Shown here piece by piece: positions 1 to 5,123 of a stretch of DNA of 6,988 bases (position 1 is the first letter of the stretch; every line of letters begins with the position of its first letter). The DNA is taken from NCBI GenBank assembly GCA_030631505.1, contig DAOVKX010000057.1:1-6988 (forward strand). The letters are read 5' to 3'. Below the pieces are notes generated by a model, which made no database searches, was not told the origin of the DNA, and saw only the letters and a list, made by a program, of their open reading frames with translations. Position numbers and translations under genes: made by a program. This DNA is from Candidatus Nanohaloarchaea archaeon. Lineage in GTDB: Archaea > EX4484-52 > DAOVKX01.

Positions 1-1
1 A

Positions 2-88
2 CAGGATAAAATTCTTGAAATTGTAGATTCATGTCTGGATGGCAGATATTCAGCTGCCAGAAAATACCTCAACCTTTTGCAAAAATAA
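2..88 (+). CDS. C-terminal end of an unrecognised plus-strand protein (partial)
   Basis: An open frame enters from the left edge and runs 28 codons to a TAA at 86-88. The peptide ends in DGRYSAARKYLNLLQK, a mix of charged and aliphatic residues that looks like a C-terminal amphipathic helix. It is the only plus-strand gene I would support. It ends one base before the stop codon of the minus-strand zinc-ribbon gene, so the two genes converge tail to tail, which is a common compact arrangement. The fragment is too short to name a family. A chance open frame of 28 codons is possible, so confidence is limited. Confidence 0.45.
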   Translation, partial: QDKILEIVDSCLDGRYSAARKYLNLLQK

Positions 89-89
89 G

Positions 90-392
90 CTATTGTAGCT
101 GGATAAGAACTTCAGGACATTTTTCTTCCAATATTTCTTTTAACCTGTTATACTCTCTGATTTGTCCTTCAAGATGTGGCTCATAAAATGGGTCAAAATC
201 AAATTCTCTGCAATTGCCGCACTCAGGACAGATAACCCCGACATTAAGCGGATCATAATCTGACCCCTGATACTTTTTTAGAAGTTCTTTTCCTTTCTCT
301 GAATCAATATCTGGGAATTTTGTAGGAACATCAAGATAGCCACACTCATCACAACTAATACGCTCAACAATACCCCCTCTGCCTTCACTCAT
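90..392 (-). CDS. small zinc-ribbon-like protein of unknown function
   Basis: Read from the ATG at 392 this is a 100-residue acidic protein with two CxxC pairs, CDEC at residues 14-17 and CPEC at 55-58, spaced 37 residues apart as in zinc ribbons that hold one structural Zn. The segment between them is rich in charged residues and the C-terminal third looks helical. No signal peptide or membrane segment is visible. I do not recognise the family. It could be a nucleic-acid-binding or adaptor protein, but nothing shows that directly. The frame extends upstream to other ATGs at 416 and 461. I prefer 392 because those add an Ile/Asn-rich stretch that looks like untranslated AT-rich leader, and because a TATA-like element at 419-427 lies about 31 bases upstream. 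It stops at TAG. Confidence 0.7.
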   Translation of the reverse strand: MSEGRGGIVERISCDECGYLDVPTKFPDIDSEKGKELLKKYQGSDYDPLNVGVICPECGNCREFDFDPFYEPHLEGQIREYNRLKEILEEKCPEVLIQLQ

Positions 393-418
393 AATGTGAA
401 ATCTCTCATTAACCATAC

Positions 419-427
419 TATTATTTA
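419..427 (-). promoter_or_regulatory. possible TATA box for the zinc-ribbon gene
   Basis: On the minus strand the element reads TAAATAATA, centred about 31 bases before the preferred ATG at 392. This would give a very short leader. The surrounding DNA is AT-rich throughout, with a second candidate TTTATTATTATA at 432-443, so the exact box is uncertain. Confidence 0.25.
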
Positions 428-500
428 TGTGTATAATAATAAATTCTTTCAATAAAAACAATAAGTATTCAAGAAAAAGCCAACAAATTTAAAATTTTCA

Positions 501-519
501 AGGAAGAGTGAAGCTTCCT
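501..519. repeat. short inverted repeat in the gap downstream of tatD
   Basis: AGGAAG at 501-506 is followed after seven bases by its reverse complement CTTCCT at 514-519. It lies in the 259-base gap between the TatD stop and the zinc-ribbon gene. On the minus strand it is followed by AT-rich and T-rich runs, so it might help end the tatD transcript. Six base pairs is short enough to arise by chance. Confidence 0.2.
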
Positions 520-651
520 ACTAACAAAAGCATAATATCTTCAAACGACAGAAAAGTACTTGATGAAGACGGTCTGCGTGCTCAAAAATTCTGGATTTGC
601 TCGGTGAGTTTTGATTTTAGTAATTCTTATTCTCTTGATTCCAAACCCTCT

Positions 652-1422
652 TTACCTACATTCAATCCCAAAAACATCCCTTGCATTCCCAACAACCTGA
701 TTCAAAACTTCCTCTGTTTGCATTTTTTTGAGGGTTGCGATTTTTTCTGCCACAATCAAGGTGTTCCATGGCATATTTCTTCTTCCATGATTAGGGTCAA
801 GCCATGGGGCATCAGTTTCTATCAAAATTTTGTTCAACGGAGTGTTCTTTGCAAGTTTTTTGTGCCGTTTTGAGAACAAAATTTGCGTTGAAAATGAAAT
901 GTAGTAACCTGATTGTAAAGCTCTTACTAAATCCTCTCTTTTGCCGCTGAAACAGTGCATTACTGCCTTTTTTATGTCCTCGTCATTCAACATTTTAACT
1001 GCATGGGCTTCAGCATCCCAGGAGTGAATGACAACAGGCAGTCTTAAATCCTTGGAAAGTTCAAGCAGTCTCTTGAATTTTTCCTTCTCTTTTTGCTGGC
1101 TTCTTTTTTCCTTAATCCAATGATAATCCAGACCAATTTCCCCGATACCAACAATATCCTTTTTGTTTCGTACTATAAACTCCAGGACATTTTCAAATTC
1201 TTTTTCAGAAGTTCTTATTGCGTCACAGGGATGCAGACCCAATGTTGCATAAATAAAATTAGAATGTTTTTTGTGAAGTTCCAGAGCACTTATGTTCCAG
1301 TTTTGCTTTGCTCCGGAAACAATCAGAAAATGCATTTTGTCTTTGGCTTCTCTTATTATTTTCTCCCTATCCTTGTCAAAATGCTCGTGCTGGAGATGGC
1401 AGTGAATGTCAATTGTTTTCAT
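652..1422 (-). CDS. tatD: TatD-family metal-dependent hydrolase (probable DNase)
   Basis: This 256-residue protein has the full TatD signature in a TIM-barrel amidohydrolase fold. Metal ligands are visible as the HCH motif (H7, H9), the glutamate in GEIGLDYHW (E95), H133 in VVIHSWD, H156 in VMHCFSG and D204 in IETDAPWL. The C-terminal NMPWNTLIVAEKIA segment is also typical. The length matches the family norm of about 250-265 residues. TatD proteins are cytoplasmic 3'-5' exonucleases or phosphoesterases that use divalent metals and are linked to DNA repair and turnover; the exact substrate here is not shown. The ATG at 1422 has no SD, but a TATA-like element lies about 25 bases upstream, suggesting its own promoter and a leaderless or near-leaderless mRNA. 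It follows the NAD kinase by 37 bases and has no obvious role in NAD metabolism. Confidence 0.93.
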   Translation of the reverse strand: MKTIDIHCHLQHEHFDKDREKIIREAKDKMHFLIVSGAKQNWNISALELHKKHSNFIYATLGLHPCDAIRTSEKEFENVLEFIVRNKKDIVGIGEIGLDYHWIKEKRSQQKEKEKFKRLLELSKDLRLPVVIHSWDAEAHAVKMLNDEDIKKAVMHCFSGKREDLVRALQSGYYISFSTQILFSKRHKKLAKNTPLNKILIETDAPWLDPNHGRRNMPWNTLIVAEKIATLKKMQTEEVLNQVVGNARDVFGIECR

Positions 1423-1447
1423 AATAATACTATTGACAAAAGATTAT

Positions 1448-1455
1448 TAAATATA
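1448..1455 (-). promoter_or_regulatory. TATA-like box for tatD
   Basis: The minus strand reads TATATTTA here, preceded by the purine-rich AGGTGG. Exactly 25 bases separate it from the tatD ATG, the spacing expected if transcription starts at or a few bases before the start codon. It sits just downstream of the NAD kinase TAG, so tatD is probably transcribed separately from the genes upstream. Confidence 0.45.
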
Positions 1456-1459
1456 CCAC

Positions 1460-2272
1460 CTATACAAACCTTATGAATCTGGCAGGAATTTCATGACAGG
1501 CAACTTTAACTGAATCCCCTTTATTCAGTTTATAACTCCTGTTATTCGTATCATTATCGAAAATTATGCGACTATCATTTTTGTTTATTATTTCAACTTT
1601 TTCATTTCTTTCAAAAACAAAAGTCTTGGGTATATACAATTCTTTTTCATTTTGATGTATTTTTTCAGTTATATCTTCTGAATAGGGAGCTATACAAACT
1701 AAACTGAATGTACCATCGTCAATTTTCCTGCCAACTGCTGATTTAGCATAACCTGACCACCCGCTAGGTGTATAAACTACAACACCAGTACTTCTTTGAC
1801 CTGCATACACATTATCTCCAAATACCAAATCAAAGTTTAGCATATTTTTTAAATCTTTACCAATTAATATCTCATTTAAAGCTACTGCATCTAATTCTTT
1901 GTTTTCTGTATTCTTTAGTTCCTCGCCATTTACTTCGGCTTTCAATCTCAGATAATCTTCTATTAAGTAATCTTCATAGAACTTTCCTGACAATAATTTC
2001 TCTATTTTTTCTTCGAAATCTTCTTTTGAAGCTGAACTGTAATGTCCAACACTTCGTGAAGGGTCTTTTATCGGAAAAATTGGAGTGCCCTCTAGTTTTG
2101 ATTGAGTGTATAATGTGGTGCCATCACCACCTATAGATATCACTAAATCCAGCCCATCATTAGATAACTGAAAATAGTCAACACTATGTTCATTCAAAAG
2201 TTTTTCAACTTTTTTTCGAATGTCTGTATCGTAAGATTTATTTTCCACAATCCCAACTTTCCTGAAACTCAT
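1460..2272 (-). CDS. nadK: NAD kinase-like protein (divergent)
   Basis: The 270-residue protein matches the NAD kinase fold, which phosphorylates NAD with ATP or polyphosphate to make NADP in the cytoplasm. The N-terminal domain carries ISIGGDGTTL with GGDGT at residues 48-52. An NE pair (LNEIL, 133-134) and a C-terminal FDND-GDSVKV segment follow the family layout. Two blocks are divergent. The usual TPTGSTAY-type loop reads TPSGWSGY (168-175), and the segment after the GGDGT domain reads DPSRSVGHYSS rather than the common NxGxLGFL. I therefore call it NAD kinase-like. Length is normal for archaeal members. I chose the ATG at 2272; a GTG three codons upstream (2281) is in frame. It starts 22 bases after the nicotinamidase stop, so the two are likely co-transcribed. 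It stops at TAG. Confidence 0.82.
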   Translation of the reverse strand: MSFRKVGIVENKSYDTDIRKKVEKLLNEHSVDYFQLSNDGLDLVISIGGDGTTLYTQSKLEGTPIFPIKDPSRSVGHYSSASKEDFEEKIEKLLSGKFYEDYLIEDYLRLKAEVNGEELKNTENKELDAVALNEILIGKDLKNMLNFDLVFGDNVYAGQRSTGVVVYTPSGWSGYAKSAVGRKIDDGTFSLVCIAPYSEDITEKIHQNEKELYIPKTFVFERNEKVEIINKNDSRIIFDNDTNNRSYKLNKGDSVKVACHEIPARFIRFV

Positions 2273-2294
2273 TTTTACCACTGTAAAATATAGC

Positions 2295-2855
2295 TTAAAT
2301 TTCTCCTTTGAATTCTTTTATCGCCTGCTTTGTGTCAACTATTTCAAACCCCAGCAATGGACCTAACCTACTGAAAAAATATTCGTTGTCATTATACTTT
2401 TCGTCCGGTAAATCCTTGACTGCGTCTTTCACAATTTTTACATCATAGTCTCTCATCTTGGCATCTAAACCTGTTGCCAGATTGCATATATTTGTTACAA
2501 GGCCTGCTTCGTAAATTTCCCTTGTTCCTAAATCTTTAAGTAACTTCTCCAGATTTGTGTTGTAAAAGCCACTAAACCTTTTTTTCTCTATGATGTAATC
2601 TTCTTTTTTCGGTTTTAGTTCATCAACAACATGCGCGCCCAAAGACCCTTTAAGACAGTGCTCTCCCCATTTTTCAAACTCTTTATCCCCCTTTTCATGC
2701 GCGTCGTTGATGTACAACACAGGTATTTCTTCCTCTCTTGCTCCCACCAACAATTCCTATATATACGGGATTATACTCCCTGCATTTGGCACTGGCAACT
2801 TCCCATTTTCGCAGACAAAGTCGTTTAACATGTCCACGACAAGCAAAGCTTTCAT
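2295..2855 (-). CDS. pncA: nicotinamidase / isochorismatase family, interrupted by in-frame TAG at codon 33
   Basis: From the ATG at 2855 the frame runs 187 codons to TAA and is broken only by TAG at 2757-2759 (codon 33). Both sides match nicotinamidase, which hydrolyses nicotinamide to nicotinate and ammonia. The N-terminal 32 residues contain VVDMLNDF with the catalytic Asp8. After the TAG come the metal ligands D51 and H53 (INDAH), H66 (GEHCLKGS), the catalytic lysine (K91 or its neighbour K92, before RFSGFYNT) and the catalytic Cys124 in GLVTNICNLATG. Full length would be 186 residues, close to archaeal homologues. Without readthrough the product from the TTG at 2753 or GTG at 2747 lacks the first strand and Asp8 and should be inactive. 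The ATG has a strong SD, GAGGTGAT, six or so bases upstream. The gene is followed closely by the NAD kinase. It may be a fresh pseudogene, a sequence error, or a readthrough gene. Confidence 0.85.
2757..2759 (-). other. in-frame amber codon inside the nicotinamidase gene
   Basis: TAG sits between PYI (residues 30-32) and ELLVGAR on the minus strand, with the same reading frame on both sides. The position falls in the helix after the first strand, where homologues commonly carry Lys, Arg or Gln, and AAG or CAG to TAG is a single-base change. Three nearby genes (90, 1460 and 3401 stops) end normally at TAG, which argues that TAG is an ordinary stop here. Confidence 0.9.
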
Positions 2856-2984
2856 TTAAATCACCTCAAAGTTATTTGAGGTGTCAATCAATAAACCACA
2901 AGCGGTTGAGGCATTTATTATCCCGAGAACTAAAAACGCAGCAAAAATTGCCTGTATATTGAGGGCAAAAGAATAAGCAAACAT
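2856..2984 (-). CDS. possible 42-residue hydrophobic small ORF or leader peptide abutting nicotinamidase
   Basis: An ATG at 2984 opens a 42-codon frame that ends in TAA exactly against the nicotinamidase ATG (TAA then ATG, no gap). The peptide is strongly hydrophobic from about residue 5 to 33 (NIQAIFAAFLVLGIINAS is the core) and then ends in a short polar tail. It could be a single-pass membrane peptide. No SD is visible before its ATG, and an in-frame TAA three codons upstream fixes the limit of the frame. The last codons run through the hairpin that covers the nicotinamidase SD, so its translation could open that hairpin. A chance ORF in AT-rich leader DNA is a serious alternative, and no family is recognised. 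Confidence 0.35.
   Translation of the reverse strand: MFAYSFALNIQAIFAAFLVLGIINASTACGLLIDTSNNFEVI
2860..2867 (-). promoter_or_regulatory. strong Shine-Dalgarno of nicotinamidase
   Basis: The minus strand reads GAGGTGAT with a four-base spacer before the ATG at 2855. This close match to the archaeal anti-SD fixes the start at 2855, upstream of the TAG, and shows that the N-terminal 32 codons belong to the gene. Confidence 0.8.
2862..2883 (-). promoter_or_regulatory. 9-bp hairpin sequestering the nicotinamidase ribosome-binding site
   Basis: On the minus strand CACCTCAAA is followed by TAAC and then TTTGAGGTG, a perfect nine-pair stem with a four-base loop. The 3' arm contains six of the eight SD bases of the nicotinamidase gene. 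In the mRNA the stem would hide the SD a few bases from the AUG. It could act as a translational switch, be opened by ribosomes on the upstream small ORF, or alternatively work as a DNA operator palindrome. Confidence 0.6.
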
Positions 2985-2989
2985 CCAAG

Positions 2990-2998
2990 TTTAATAAA
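2990..2998 (-). promoter_or_regulatory. possible TATA box upstream of nicotinamidase (proximal)
   Basis: The minus strand reads TTTATTAAA. Transcription starting about 25 bases downstream would give a leader of roughly 110 bases that includes the SD hairpin but not the ATG of the small ORF. Confidence 0.3.
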
Positions 2999-3024
2999 GG
3001 CGATTTTTACAGATTTCCGCAGAA

Positions 3025-3034
3025 CTTAATAAAC
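3025..3034 (-). promoter_or_regulatory. possible TATA box upstream of the small ORF and nicotinamidase (distal)
   Basis: The minus strand reads GTTTATTAAG, nearly the same core as the proximal element at 2990-2998. A start about 25 bases downstream would place the small-ORF ATG at 2984 near the 5' end of the transcript. Which of the two elements is used decides whether the small ORF can be translated. Confidence 0.3.
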
Positions 3035-3041
3035 ATACCGC

Positions 3042-3344
3042 TTAAATCAAAAATTTCATCATATCACAAGTAGAACATTTATTTAAGTGTTCAGAAGCTT
3101 CATCTTTATTTATTTTATTAGATTCAAAATCATCCAACACTGTTTTAATATACTCTTTTCTTACTTCTCTTATTTCTCCTATATATTTGCTACGATCATG
3201 TTCATACTTACAAATTACATAATCAGGAGCAAAAGCAGCGTCTGCTTCACTAAGGTTTTCATTCAGTTGGCTTATCTCTCCTCTTAATTCAGAACATTTT
3301 TCACATAATACATTCAAATTCTTTGGAACTCCAATTTTAATCAC
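3042..3344 (-). CDS. hypothetical Cys-containing small protein, possibly metal-binding
   Basis: This 100-residue protein has CEKC at residues 14-17 and a C-terminal HLNKCSTC (H86, C90, C93), plus C45. Two CxxC pairs far apart could form one zinc site when the chain folds back. The C-terminal HxxxCxxC resembles the zinc-binding motif of anti-sigma-factor-like domains, but similarity of a motif this short proves nothing. The middle (about residues 48-75) is charged and probably helical. No membrane segment is seen. The start is GTG at 3344; a TATA-like element lies about 20 bases upstream and no SD is visible, which suits a leaderless mRNA. It lies 57 bases after the nucleoside hydrolase and has its own probable promoter. 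I do not recognise a family. Confidence 0.7.
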   Translation of the reverse strand: MIKIGVPKNLNVLCEKCSELRGEISQLNENLSEADAAFAPDYVICKYEHDRSKYIGEIREVRKEYIKTVLDDFESNKINKDEASEHLNKCSTCDMMKFLI

Positions 3345-3364
3345 AATTTAATATTAGCACTTAA

Positions 3365-3374
3365 TCTATAAATT
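3365..3374 (-). promoter_or_regulatory. TATA-like box for the 100-residue Cys protein
   Basis: The minus strand reads AATTTATAGA, centred about 25 bases before the GTG at 3344. The spacing suits a leaderless transcript, and it lies in the short gap after the nucleoside hydrolase stop. Confidence 0.4.
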
Positions 3375-3400
3375 AACAAGGTTTTGGGTATTTATTGCCA

Positions 3401-4237
3401 CTAGGTTACCCCATTCATTATCCTGTTCAAAAACTGCTCTTTGAAATCAACATTCAGTTCTGTAGCGATTTCAAGATTTCCTGTTTTTCTGGTTGAAACT
3501 ATTGAAGAATCTTCAGCAACAGCAATAGTTAAAGGGTCGTATAAATAAGAAACATCATAACGGCTGAATTTGAGCCAGTTTTTTGCATTTTGGTAAACCA
3601 TTTCCGACCATAAAGCTCCTGATTTCCGAAGGCATTTGAAGTCGTCCATGGTTAAATATGTCTGTTTGCTCAGTTCTGTTGTTATTAAAGTAATAGGCAC
3701 GCCGGATTCAAAAATAACTTCTGCAGCTTTTGGGTCTGCCTTTGTGTTATGGGATTCATGGTCCAAAACAAAAGTTTCTCCATTTCCAGATACTCTGTTC
3801 ATCAGATATATTCTGCCGATACACTCTTTGACATCCGAATATTTTTGGAATAGCCGTGCAATGTTGGTGTAAGGAGCAAGACAGATGAGGTCTGTTTCCA
3901 GATTTTTATAAATAATATCTCTTAAAGAATCTTCAACATTACATCCATCTATATTCACTCCCCCAATGTCTAATCCTTTGCCTTCATCACCCATCCAAAA
4001 AACTTCATTTGACTCTATGGGTTTTTCATATCCTGCTATAACAGGTATCTCTGCATCAGGTCTGGCTAGCTGGCAAAGTTTTTTTGCAATTTTACCCCGC
4101 AACTTTGTATCGCCATGAACTGTTGTCACTGCTTTAATATCCAGCTCCGGCGATTTGAGCGCATAAACCAAAGCCAGGGCGTCATCAACATCAGAACCTA
4201 TATCTGTATCAATAATCACGTTTTTTGATTTTTTCAT
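3401..4237 (-). CDS. nucleoside hydrolase (inosine-uridine type), last gene of the NAD operon
   Basis: The 278-residue protein opens with IIDTDIGSDVDDALAL (D10, D12, D16, D18, D19), the Ca2+ and ribose-binding signature of nucleoside hydrolases, which split ribonucleosides into base and ribose. Other family blocks follow: VHGDTKLRGKIA (40-51), WMGDEGKGL (81-89), APYTNIA (121-127), HNTKADPKAA (163-172) and YDPLTIA (233-239) with the late metal-ligand Asp234. The usual HDP is YDP here, so the His that often acts as base-protonating acid is replaced by Tyr. The frame extends to an ATG at 4273, but the ATG at 4237 has a good SD and starts at the conserved strand. It overlaps nadM by 29 bases, so the two are one transcript. 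In this setting nicotinamide riboside is a plausible substrate; that is inference. It stops at TAG. Confidence 0.92.
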   Translation of the reverse strand: MKKSKNVIIDTDIGSDVDDALALVYALKSPELDIKAVTTVHGDTKLRGKIAKKLCQLARPDAEIPVIAGYEKPIESNEVFWMGDEGKGLDIGGVNIDGCNVEDSLRDIIYKNLETDLICLAPYTNIARLFQKYSDVKECIGRIYLMNRVSGNGETFVLDHESHNTKADPKAAEVIFESGVPITLITTELSKQTYLTMDDFKCLRKSGALWSEMVYQNAKNWLKFSRYDVSYLYDPLTIAVAEDSSIVSTRKTGNLEIATELNVDFKEQFLNRIMNGVT

Positions 4238-5123
4238 AATAATCCCCCAGCATTTTACTGTGGTCAAATGCAAGTTTTTCAGGAATTTTATTGAAAACTC
4301 TTGCTTCTAAAGCATCATCTCCACCTTTTATGTTCCCGGATTCAACATTTGCGTAGTAAACCACCGAAACTGTATGGTCTCTTGGATCTCTTTGCGGTTC
4401 TGAATAAATCCCTAAAAGCTCAAGAGCATCTTTGTCTATTTCTAAATCAGTTTCTTCTTTTATTTCCCTTACTGCAGCTTCTTCAACAGATTCCCTGCCT
4501 TTGTTAAGAAAACCGCCGGGAATTGCCCAAAAATCCTTGAAAGGTTCTCTTTTTCTTCTCACAAGAACAATACCTTCGTCCTTGTAATTGATTATCACAT
4601 CAGCAGTTACGCTCGGCTTTAGATATTTCTGTTCAAGTTTTCGTACCCTTTGAGCAAACTCTATTTCTTCAAGAAACTCTGCAGTTTCTTTTGGTAAATA
4701 TATCTGCCATTGACCTTCTTTGAGGATGAGTTCACGAAGATCTGTTGCAGAAATATCATGGGTAAATTCAACATCTTTTACTCGGTACTCCTTTTCTTCA
4801 AACAATCTTTTTACCCAACTGTTGCCCGTATACACTATATCAAAGTCTGGGCAGAGTGATTCAACATGAGAAACCCATCTGCCGTCATCATTAATATCAT
4901 TTATTTTAACTAAGTGGTATGGTTTTTGAATACAGATGCTTCGCTCTAGCATAGTTTCCCTTTCATCTGATGTTAATGGATTTATCTGTGTGTTTCCAAT
5001 CTGCGCAGTACCAATTCCGATTATGATTTCATCTATTTCACTGTCGTTTTCCATTTTTTCTATAACTGAGTGATGCCCTATATGGTATGGCTGGAATCGC
5101 CCAATAACAAGTCCTCGCTTCAT
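4209..5123 (-). CDS. nadM: bifunctional NMN adenylyltransferase / Nudix hydrolase
   Basis: The 304-residue protein has two domains. Residues 1-165 are an archaeal-type NadM: GRFQPYHIGHH (8-18) is the nucleotidylyltransferase HxGH signature, VYTGNSWVKRLF (98-108) and ISATDLR (124-130) are the later ATP- and NMN-binding blocks. It adenylylates NMN (and in some family members NaMN) to the dinucleotide. Residues 170-304 are a Nudix hydrolase with IPGGFLNKGRESVEEAAVRE followed by IKEETDLEI. The Nudix box has one extra residue (GRE for GE) and Asp in place of the usual Gly after the EET. The EPQRDPRDHTVSVVYY segment resembles ADP-ribose pyrophosphatases. The same domain order is known in Synechocystis and Francisella NadM-Nudix proteins. 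The ATG overlaps the nadE stop (ATGA), with GGTGAT as SD six bases upstream, so it is translationally coupled. Confidence 0.94.
   Translation of the reverse strand: MKRGLVIGRFQPYHIGHHSVIEKMENDSEIDEIIIGIGTAQIGNTQINPLTSDERETMLERSICIQKPYHLVKINDINDDGRWVSHVESLCPDFDIVYTGNSWVKRLFEEKEYRVKDVEFTHDISATDLRELILKEGQWQIYLPKETAEFLEEIEFAQRVRKLEQKYLKPSVTADVIINYKDEGIVLVRRKREPFKDFWAIPGGFLNKGRESVEEAAVREIKEETDLEIDKDALELLGIYSEPQRDPRDHTVSVVYYANVESGNIKGGDDALEARVFNKIPEKLAFDHSKMLGDYYEKIKKRDY
4241..4248 (-). promoter_or_regulatory. Shine-Dalgarno fixing the nucleoside hydrolase start
   Basis: The minus strand reads GGGGGATT three bases before the ATG at 4237, inside the 3' end of nadM. It favours this start over the in-frame ATG at 4273. 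Confidence 0.6.

Noticed and set aside
555..610. TGATGA near 561, considered as the C box of a C/D-box RNA
   Set aside because: No CUGA D box or internal D'/C' pair is found at a suitable distance.
508..873. Plus-strand frame from GTG 508 with protein-like first 45 residues and an AGGAAG just upstream
   Set aside because: Most of it lies antisense to the C-terminus of tatD, the purine run is only one base from the GTG, and the part in the gap (508-651) matches nothing I recognise.
1436..1462. Readthrough of the NAD kinase TAG as a coding codon
   Set aside because: Only nine codons follow before another TAG, they overlap the tatD TATA-like element, and the family domain is already complete.
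2738..2962. Plus-strand open frame across the nicotinamidase start
   Set aside because: It is antisense to the well-supported nicotinamidase N-terminus, SD and hairpin; its composition reflects those features.
2856..2984. Small ORF as a lipoprotein signal (Cys after STA)
   Set aside because: The lipobox needs an aliphatic residue at -3; here it is Ser, and there is no basic N-terminus.
4238..4273. Longer nucleoside hydrolase start at ATG 4273
   Set aside because: It adds twelve residues with no family match, overlaps nadM further, and lacks the SD that the ATG at 4237 has.
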